A DNA stretch of 64,000 nt, from positions 103,614,040 through 103,678,039 of the forward strand of contig OX638130.1 of assembly GCA_951804985.1 (NCBI GenBank). Direction: 5' to 3'. Below, one piece after another: positions 24,600 through 35,500 of this stretch. The notes under the pieces are model-generated. The model saw only the letters and a program-made list of their open reading frames with translations, did not search any database and was not told the origin of the DNA. The stretch's first letter is position 1. Each line of letters begins with the position of its first letter. Origin of the DNA: Dryomyza anilis. Taxonomy: Eukaryota > Arthropoda > Insecta > Diptera > Dryomyzidae. The translations under genes were made by a program, and so were the position numbers.

Positions 24600-26095
24600 G
24601 GCAATGCCATCATTTCTAATCGGAGATCTAAAGGTCCATTGTAATTATTTTCCTTTGGATTTCCAAAACCTATTACATCTTAAAGACTGATTACTTGTGA
24701 ATCAGGTTGTCCTCTTGATGAACCGTAACACTTTTAAGATGATCGCTGTGGTATCGAGGAATCTTTGAGCTATATTTCGACAAGCAGAGCAGTATCAGAT
24801 GTTTGTATAGTCTGTATTTATTGCTCGGCACTGCAGCTTTTGCATCTTTCATTTGATGCACGGTGTCAAATGCCCAGAGCTGAGTCAATTTCGAAGTGTT
24901 CTGTGAGAACTCCTGATGGACGTTGTTAGTCTTTATAATTGATAAACTATGCCACCTTTCTATTGCGATGTCTGCTAAGATCTAAAGGTCCATTGCCTAT
25001 GGACCTGAAGAACTTATTACATCTTAAAGACTGGAATCTTTTGAATCCGGTTGTCCTCTTGATGAACCGAAGCACATTGTTTAAATTCGTTTTCGAAATG
25101 ATCGATGTGCTATCCATGAATCTTAGGCGACGTTTTGCAAATTTGTATAGTCGACATTTCTTGCTCGGCGCTGCAGCTTTTGCATCTCTCCTTTAATGCA
25201 CGGTGTCAAATGTCCAGAGCTGAATCAATTACAAAGTGTCCCGTGAGAACTCATGCTGGTAATCTTATTAAGGATGTTGTTAGTCTTTATAATTGATAAA
25301 CCAAGCTGCCTTTCTATTACAAAGTCTGCTGCGAACATCTAAAGGTCCATTGCAATACTCTTCATATGGATTTCGAGAACCTATTGCATGTTAAGACTGA
25401 TTACTTGTGAATCAGGTTGTCCTCTTGATAAACCGTAGCACATTGTTTAAATCCTTTTTCGAAATGATCGATGTACTGTCCAGGAATATATGTCTTAGCG
25501 ACGTTTTGCAAAGAAGGGCAGTGATACATGCAAATTTGTATAGTCTGTATTTCTTGCACTGCACTGAGAGATGCAAAATCTCATTTAATGCACGGTGTCA
25601 AATGCCCAGAACTGGGTCAATTAGGAAGTGTCCTGTGAGAACTCCTGATGGTAATCATATTAGGAATGTTGTTAGTCTTTATAATTGATAAACTATGCTG
25701 CCTTTCTATTGCAGAGTCTGCTGCTAACATCTAAAGATCCATTGCAATTCTCTTTCTATGGACTTGAAGAACCTATTACATCTTAAAGACTGATTCACCT
25801 CTTGATGACCCATAGCACTTTGTTAAATCCTTTTTTCGAAATGATTGATGTGCTGTCTAGGAATTTTTGAGCTATATGTCTTAGGCGAAGTTTTGCAAAA
25901 CACGGCAGTGACAGATGCAAATTTGTATAGGCTGTATTTCGTGGTCGTCATTGCAGCTTTTGCAATCTCTCATTTGATGCACGGTGTCAAGTGCCCAGAA
26001 CTGTGTCAATTACGAAGTGTCCTGCGAGAACCCCTGATGGTATTTATGTCTTTATAATTGATAAAGACATAAAGCATTTCTATTGCAAGGACATT
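24600..26095 (-). repeat. Tandem array of a LINE 3' end, about four units of 353-390 bp
   Basis: The phrase ATCTAAAGGTCCATTG or a one-base variant recurs at 24627, 24980, 25339 and 25729. The whole intervening sequence is repeated each time (AATCAGGTTGTCCTCTTGAT, GATGCACGGTGTCAAATGCC, GTTAGTCTTTATAATTGATA). Read on the minus strand, each unit encodes the tail of a LINE ORF2 in broken frames. There is a Cys-rich CPSLQN segment, then FLDSTSIISKKDLNNVLRFI followed by KRTT and a stop where Trp is usual. This is the C-terminal signature of RNase-H-bearing or similar LINE proteins. The array is thus made of amplified 3' LINE sequence, with no intact copy. Confidence 0.85.
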
Positions 26096-26502
26096 TGCTT
26101 AAAAAACACTACATTCTTTCGAAAATCTAAAATACACTTGCACTTTTTAAAGATGCCAGTTACCTATATCCAAATGAGATTTTAATTTTCAAAGTATCTT
26201 GCTTTTCTTAAGATTTTCACATAATGGTTTTTTATTTCAAACAAATTCAAATTGCAATTAAATCCGTTTCAAATACACAAAAAACAAAACCTTAACCGAA
26301 AAGAGCAAGAAAACCCAAAATCGAATACGTTTTCGTTTCGGTTTAAAGAATATTGTTTAAAGCAAAAAACACTAAAATATATTTTTCTGTAGACATGATC
26401 ATTTTTTATTATTTTGTTCTATTCACTTAGCGTTCCGTACAAATAGCTTTCTATAAAAATATACAATAATAATTTTAGTTGTAAAAAAAAGAGACCACCA
26501 AA

Positions 26503-29500
26503 CTAATCCACTAGATATGGACTGTCGAGTGCGCCCAGTCCGGCTGCGACGCCTCCCTCATTTGCTGTGGCCAATTTGGTGCGCAACATATGACCGGCCT
26601 GGTAGTTGCACACAATGTTATCGACATCGCCGATAATCACACCAAAGATACCCAACTCGGAGACCAAATCAACGAGCGGCGGTGGCATATCAGCACCAGG
26701 ACGCACCATGTGACCCTTAGAGATGGGCGGATGGATAAGATCCATTAGAATCCAAGCGGAGCGCTCAACGCGAGACATTTTCTGAATAAAATAAAATAGT
26801 TTTTAATTAAACTAACATATTAAAAACAACAAATCAAATGATAATACCTTCAAAGCATCTGGAATATCCACGCCATACACATTATTGCCGCCGCCCTCAC
26901 GCTGTGGCTTCAATACAAAACGCTCTGGCTCTTTCAGTGCCATCTCATAGTTGCGACAGCCAGTTTCGTTGTCTTCCAACGAATAGAGTCCCGTAAATAT
27001 TTTACCAACTGCCTTAATCTGTTGTATGTAGTTTTTGTTGTTGTTTGTTTTTAAGTCTGCTTTTTAATCTGTAACACACATACCTCTTCCGGATCACTTA
27101 TGAAGCGCTCCAACATTGCAGGTTGTGCCAATGCCTGTTGCACCTTTTTGGTGCCCGCCAGATGATAGTGTATCGATGGACACTTGATGGCGCGCGAGCA
27201 TTCCATCAGGTAACGTGCATCCCATTCGTTTTGCGAGTGATAGTGGCCTGGTTCGTAGCCAGCACGGAAGTAAATGACGCTGACTTCGTAATCGCCGCTG
27301 TAATAGATGTGTTCAATTTAAAATGCCTCATGTTTATAGAAATCAATGCAACACCAAGTACACCAATTGAAGTTCCATTTATTAAACTGTGATATGTACT
27401 AACTAATATCTTGTTGTGTAATTTTTTTATACTTTTTTAATTTTTAAATTTAAGATATTAGTACATTTTAATAAAAACCTATTCGGCTTTCGAGAGGCTT
27501 TTAAAGGTTACAGCTTTCAACGACAAAATAATTGAAACTCCTGAAAATTTGAATTTGTTTTATGCTACTCGATCGAATTTAATACTTTTATAATAATTTT
27601 AAATATGTTTTTAATAAATTTATTAAAAAGTACTTGAATAATGCATTTAAGTTTAATTAAACGTTATAAATTTTTCATGTATTTTGTATTTAGTTAATGA
27701 AAATTAATTTCTTTTACTAATAATTTCTTTTGTCGTATAAAAATACACACAAATAATATACTTACATCCACAGCTCTTTCTTTAGGCCTAGTTTCCCCTC
27801 TTTGTGTACATCTGTCAAAGTTTTACGCAAAATTTTGATATTTGGATGTTTTTCGCGTATATAGAATTCATGGAAACGCTGCATAATTGAAAAATATATT
27901 TTTATTTCAAAGTTAACCTTTTATGAACATGTAAAAACAACTGAAAAACCAGTAAGGATGGCTAGATCACATGGGAAATTTTGAAGTAGGGATAATGTGA
28001 TATTTGGTGTGATGAAGTTCGTAAGAAGTTATAGTCTATATAGGTTTTTTTTTGGGAACCACAAGTCGGTTCGCGGGGAAAACATTATTTCCATATATTT
28101 CAGTATAATGTCAATATATATTTAAAAATAAAAAACACTTAATTCCGTAAAAAGTAAAATTTATCCGTAGATGTTAATTTTACATGAGGTATTTCAACAT
28201 AAAGTGGTCGGTTCACAGGTCACAATTGACCAATCATGCCAATTTTCTTGTTCAGACATCGTCTATATATATAGTGATTTCAACCGACAGACGGACATCG
28301 CTAAATCGACTCAGTTAGTCATACTGATCAAGAATATATAAAGTTTTCTTTACCGGATATACTACCTTCAGGCTGTTACAAACGGCGTCAGGTATAAAAA
28401 TTGTATTTTCGTAAAAGCTTAATAACTTTTGAGCTATTGTATGAATATAAATGGAAATTTTTATTTTGGCTGTGAGCGATTTCGACAAAATTTGAAACTC
28501 CGTTTAGCAAATTTTCGAGCAATCTAAATTCATTCAATTTATGACAGCAAAAAATCACATTATAATCGATTTGTGATCGAATGAAAACTCATTCAATTAA
28601 TTTAGTCTTCAAAACACCCTTAAAATATATAAAATTAGTTGCGAACATAAAAACATATAGTTCTCATATAGATTTATAGAAGAATTATTCGTTTATCTCG
28701 AAACCGAGTCAATGATGTATGAAGCCAGACCCTTAGCAAGGGGGGATTGTAGGGGTTCTGACAATTTTTTTTTTCATTAGTGAAATTTTGTAATTTTTAG
28801 TACTCTCGAAACGGTCTCGGTGTTTTGATTCTGATTCCGGTTCATTGCAGTCACTGTTTCTATCAAATTTTTACAAAATCCTAAATAAGGATTTTGATTT
28901 TTTTTCCACCAAAACAGAATTCATGGATTCTGTATATTCAACATTTTTTTTGGTGCGGATCAGTCGATCCTATCCCAAATTATAACCAAAAATGTTCTTA
29001 GCATAAACGAACCATTTTAAAAACTTCCAATCCATATTGGACTTGGTATACTTACTTGTACATTTTTGAATTTCATAATTTCCTAAGTGGACTTAGCTAT
29101 TTTTGGTTTTTTATTATGGGATAAATATTTCAATAAATATTTATCCAATATTTCAAATAAATATTTCAAATTAACGAGTCTCTGCAACGAGGAACGTAAA
29201 CAAATTCTTAAAACACTTACCTGATCGCAAATATTATAAGAAACATCCTCAATAATGAACATCATGACAGCCTTTGGATTGCCATAGATTTCCCATGCTT
29301 TGATCATGCCCTCGCACAGACCAGACAAAGCCTTATTCTCGGGCATCTAAATAGCGTTTAAAATGAATCAAAATTTTTTAAAAAGTATCATTAATAAACA
29401 TACGTTTTTGATTTTCTCCGGCTGATCCAATTCACGCAACACAAAGCTAGCAAAAAGAAAATTGATTATATTAAAATTTGATTATTAAACATAATTAATA

Positions 29501-32500
29501 CTTATAACATCTAAGTGGTTACAAACTATAAGGAACTAGCAAAACATGCACTTAATTTTATTTTTAGTTTAGTATTAAGTAGTAATAGTAGTAGAAAAAA
29601 AAATATATTAAAAGTAGAGAACATGCTTATCGCTAAATTTAGCACTTTTTGAAAATCACACACAACTAGTTACTACAATCCAACTAATAATGTAATCGAC
29701 TGCAAGTGCACAAATAGGACTAAATTCTAAACACAGTGTTGACGGTGGTTTTGGAGCAAAGTTGTTTAGAGTAGTAGTAGGTGGTAGGTTGTAAGTAGTA
29801 GGTGGTATTGAGTAGAGTAAGTATTGAGTGAATACCTCTGCAGAGGCTTCATATGTGTGGATATGCCACCAAAACTAGATGCAACGGTGTTGATTTCGAC
29901 TTGTTTAATAGCGTTCCCTTCGTTTGTGTGAGCCAAATAGTCGGAACGTAAGAGACCGAGCGAATATGCCTGGAATGTGAACATATTTTTGTTTAATTAT
30001 TTATTTTCGCATATTATGATGTATATGGCGTGTGTTATTTTGAAAATAAAAACAAATTGTTAGAATTTAATATGGTTTTGATTTTGATTTTTTTTTGTTG
30101 CATTAATTGCAGTTACATTTACAGTTTTTGTTTTTCTCTTTTGAATTGTGAAATGATAATGAAAATGATTTCATATAAATAAAAATAATAAAAAAAATCG
30201 TCATATGATATGGTGCTGACGGCACGAAGTACATAGTTCACACATTGTTTGTTTGTTGATTCTAGTCTAAAACAAATTGAAAGGAAAAAAAAAATCTTTT
30301 CGAAAACTCCCCGGCCAAACTGTATGCTTAATACAAGCTAAGATAGATAAGCGCTCAATAAATAGTATACTTTATAAAAATCAAATAAGTTTTTCTTTTT
30401 TTTTTGTACAAGAAGGGAAAGTAATATTTTATAAAAATACTACAATGATTTAACATTCAAAAAAAGCATTATTAAACCATGCAATAAATATAAAAAAAGC
30501 AACGACGACGACTTAATACAAGCAAAACTTACTAATAAACTTACACAAAAATTCAAGCTATATTAAAGGGTTTTTCAACAGGGACGCTACAAAAGTAGAG
30601 CGACAGCAAACGACGCCATATTTCTTGCCGCTCTTTTGACATTTCTCTTCAGTAAGGTTTGCCATTTCATGATGGAAAGATATACGAGCCAACAACGAGT
30701 CGAAATTATTAAAATTTACTACCGAAATTCGAATTCGTAAAAGAGCGGCAAGAAATATGGCGTCGTTTGCTGTCCCTGTCGCTTTACTTTTGTAGCGTCC
30801 CTGTTGAAAAACCCTTTATGTACTAAAAAAAAAATAATAAAAAAAATACAATCGGCAAATTATAGTTTAAAAAAATATATATAATACAGGTTATATGTTA
30901 TAATAGGCAAATAATAGGGTTGTTTTTGTTTATAATTTTGTTTGTTTTTTTTGTTATATGCTGCACCTTTGTATGGCTTTGCTAGCTGGTCCTAAATGGC
31001 CAAAACCAGAAGCTATCGTGTTAATTTCAACTTGTTTCCAGCAACAGTAGGCACAGGGTTTTTCTTTTTTGCGCAATTCGGAATTCACAGATTCTGTTAT
31101 TAATTCTTTACATTTGGACTCCAACATCAAATCACTTCGTATGAGTCCCAGAGATATTGGCTAGTGTATACGGAATACGGGTACGTCGTGTAGTATGTGC
31201 GCAAAGACGACGACGAACAAAACCAAAAACATTCGTTTAAATTATAAAAGAAAAGATGTGAATGCATTAAATAATGTTAAAGCATATCGAGCAAATCAAT
31301 CAATCAGTCAATCAATGATTAGTTATAACTTAAAACTAATATACAGTGTGTGACATTACTAAAGCAGCAACTTTTTGAACATTTTATATTTAAATAAAAA
31401 ACTAAATATTTGATTAAAATTTATAAAAGGCAACTTTATTTAAATTATTTTTAAATAGTAAATTTTTTTGTTATCATAAATACCTAAATTTACCAAAAAA
31501 AAAATCTGAAATTGAGAATGAAAAGTAAGAAGGAACGTGGTTTGGTTTTGTCACACACTGTATATTTGCATAGAAAAATCCCCAGCACCTTGTGTGGTTT
31601 ATATGTATGTAGTGTAAATGTGTGTGGTGTAAATGTATGTGGAGTAAATGTATGAGGAGTAAATGTATGTTGTGTACCAAACTTTTCCAAAACAAAAACA
31701 AAAAAAAAAAAAAGGCTATAACAATCTTTTGCAATATAAAAAATATCCTTAATTAGACAGGTTTCTTAATGTGACTTGATGTACAACATTTCGTCAAGTA
31801 GCCCCTTATAAAGTAAACCGAAACAAAATTAGTTTTGTCAAATAATTACAGTGAGAGAATTTTTTTTTTTCAATTTAATAAATTAAAAACGACGACGAAA
31901 TAACAATTAAAACAAAAAAAAAACTAACTAGAATGCTTTCCTACGCAGCCTTCAACAATAACTACAGCTCATAAATATTTGATGGATTTTTTCTTCAAGG
32001 AACACCTTTAACCACATCCCACAAATTCTGAATTGTGTAATTGAGAAAGCAGTTTTAAAACGTTTTTTTATAGGAGGAGAAATATTCTCATAAAATGATA
32101 CAGCCTCAGATGTGCTTGATTGTCATAGGTTCAGTCAGTAACAAAAGTATTTAAAATGTCATATTAACTGATAACTAATTGTCATTCAGTTTGTAAAATT
32201 TAATGATATTCGGCAGTTTGTATTAGACAATATAGACGTTTTAAAAATGTAGAAAAGTTAAAACTTAGTTTAACTCGCACTGAGAAACTAAACCTTATGG
32301 TCGGTTTTACAGAGCTATTTAAACCTGAAATGAGATATTGGGAAAGTAAAAATGCAAAAATTTTAGTTTTTACTGTCAAATGTCAAAATTACGATTTTTA
32401 CCATTTACATCCCATTCATCAATTCTATATAATTCGCAAGTGTTGATTTTAACTGCATACTTAGTTTTTTTCCTATTACATAACGTTTTTGAGAAAATTG

Positions 32501-35500
32501 CTATCGTGTTTTTAAGCCGTTCTCACCCTATCAAAACTAATAACTTTTTTCTAACTGATCTATATTTTCAAATATTCCCCGTGAATATTATTTTAGTGCA
32601 CTTTTATATAATCAATCATTACTTCATATTTAAAGTATGTTTATTTTTATTGCATACTAATAGCCTTATGCCCGATTTACATTGTACACAAAACCAAATA
32701 GTGACGTAAATACAACGAATTTGTACATCAATACGACAAACAAATTAATCAAATGTCAACCGATGATCGCATTCGTCAATATTACGTATTGCGTAAATAA
32801 ATCGAGATTTACTAACACATTAGCGGCACCACAGCTTGTTTGTTTTCCGCCATTACACAATGCTAATATGTGTTAGTGTATAACCTGTGTATACATGAGA
32901 GTGTGAATTTAAGATCACGATACGTAATTTTGATAAACGACTACATCAAAATTAAAATTAATTATATCGTTGATGGTGTTATATTTAGTAACTTTTTCAT
33001 CAATATTACGAAAACAGTTTGATGTTTGATGTCGTTTGTCAATATGATGAACGATAATTTTTTCTGTGTTTCTTCTGTTAGTCTCACTGTATCTCATAGG
33101 GTTGCATTTTTTTTTAATTTTCATATAAAAATAGCATTTTTTTGAAAAAATGCACCCCTAGGAGATGCAGAAGATACAATGTAAATCGGGCATTATGCTG
33201 TATAATTTCGTGAGTGACACATTTCTTCAGGATTTCACTCACATACGTAATAAAATTGTATATTGTATATATTAAGTATTGGTTCGTCGAGATTTACGCC
33301 ACATTCGTCCGCCGTTGCGTAGTCTCTTAATGTTTTCAATTTCGCGTTTCCAATCAATGTATTTGTATTTAGCAAAGACAACGTTCAATACAATCCCAAT
33401 AAACACAGATACGGACTGAAACATAAAAACGGTTATGCCTGTTATTGCGGTGACAATACGGCACACTATTACGTGGTAAATACGGTAGCAGATACGGACA
33501 TCAATTTCTACGTACAAAAACCGGCAACGTTCCGGCCACGTAATTACGGTACAAAAACGCCTGTTACCGTAAATTGGATTGAAAATATAAAAAAAACATT
33601 TTTACGCGCAAAATACGACAACTTTACGTGCACGTAATTATGGCTCAGAAACGGCAGCTACCGTAAATACGTCAAAAAATACGCACAACCATTTTTACGT
33701 ATGAAAAACGGCAACTTTACGGATTTACTTAATTTAAATAAATATTTTTATGACTATAACGCCTAGGTTTTTTATTCATCAATGATTGAAAATTATTTTT
33801 CATTCGAAATAAGTAAAATATGGAATATAATTTTAGAGCTGCAACATGTTAATGAATGGCAAAATGTGCCATCTAATGAATGCTGAAAACATACTTTCAG
33901 TTGTGTGCTGATTATGTATTTTTCTATAATTATAAAATTTTTATTTTACATAAAGCCTTACATACAGCACTGTATTTACATCCCGTTTACGGGCCGTATT
34001 TACTTGTCTTTTACGTTCATTCAGTGTTTTAAAGTACCGTAAATAAGTTCCGCGGTAGCTCAGTGGTTAGTGCGTTGGACTGCGAGTCGAAAGGTCCCCG
34101 GTTCAAGCCTGGACTGGGGCCAACAACATCTTTTCATAGAAACATTTTCCTATACCGCGCTACCTCTTGTCAGTAAATGGCAAACCTACGAGAGTAAAAC
34201 CATTGCCTATGAAAAAGCTCTCACCCGCCGTTCGGATTCGGCAATAAACTGTAGGTCCCACCACTTCGAGTACAAATATAACACGCACAGCTCAAAATGG
34301 TGAGAGCTCATCCGAAGTTCTATACTGGACTGTAGCGCCAAACTATTATTATTATTATATAAGTTCCGTTTATATCTCGTAAATATGTTCACGCATCCAC
34401 GTTTTCTTGCCGTACCTACGGACCATTTACGGAATTTTTTTGAATACCGTATTTTACATTTCATTTCATATGTAAAACGTGTTGCTTTACGGTTCCGTAA
34501 ACGGTGTTTATGTCCGTAAATACGGAACGTATACGGTACGTTTACGTGCCTTTTGGTTTATTGGGATTGTTTACGTTTTTTTTTATAATTAGTGTATTTG
34601 GAAACTCAAAAAACATATCATTGCCGGTTCATGTACATTTTCCCGAAAGCCATTTGATCGAAAGCCATTTGACCGAAAGCCATTTGACCGAATGGACGTT
34701 TGACCGAAAGCCATTTGACCGAATGGACGTTTGACCGAAAGCCGTTTGACCGAAAGCCGTTTGCTCGAATTGTACGTTTGCCCGAATGGACGTTTGACCG
34801 AAAGCCATTTGACCGAATGGACGTTTGACTGAAAGCCATTTGACCGAATGGACGTTTGACCGAAAGCCATTTCACCGAATGGACGTTTGACCGAATGGAT
34901 GTTTGACCGAAAGCCATTTGACCGAATGGACATTTGACCGAAAGCCATTTGACCGAATGGACGTTTGACCAAATGGACGTTTGACCGAATGGACGTTTGA
35001 CTGAAAGCATTTGACCGAATGGACGTTTGACCGAAAACCATTTCACAGAAAGGACGTTTGACCGAATGGATGTTTGAGCGAAAGCTATTTGCCCGAATGG
35101 ACCGAAAGCCATTTGACCGAATGGACGTTTGACCGAATGGTAGATTGGCCGAATGGAGTCTATTGGTTCCATTTGGAGTGGTGCATGAATCCCAAAAAGG
35201 GATCAAAAATCGTTTTTTGACCAACATGTTTTTTATTGCGAAAATCCTGTTGTCCATGAACCCCAAAAAGGGGTAAAAAATCGAATTTGAAGGGGTAAAA
35301 CCAGAATTTGTTTATTGCGAAAATCGATAGCGGGCCTTTTTAGAAGTCGAATGGTGCTAGTTGGAGTGATTCATAAACCTCAAAAGAGGATGAAAAACGA
35401 TCAAACGTCCATTCGGTCAAATGGCTTTCGGTCAAACGTCCATTCGGTCAAACGGCTTTCGGTCAAACGTCTATTCGGTCAAATGGCTTTCTGTCAAATG

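Noticed and set aside
24691..26185. Small proteins in the tandem array
   Set aside because: The frames are fragments of the repeated LINE tail or its complement, with stops in every unit.
31474..31734. His/Thr/Leu-rich 86- and 66-codon proteins
   Set aside because: They translate the 15-bp minisatellite and a poly-T tract on the minus strand.
34052..34125. A functional tRNA gene (and likewise at 58131-58204)
   Set aside because: A and B boxes are good but the D, anticodon and T stems have mismatches, and both copies continue into the same 230-base body with TSDs. This is a SINE head, not a tRNA gene.
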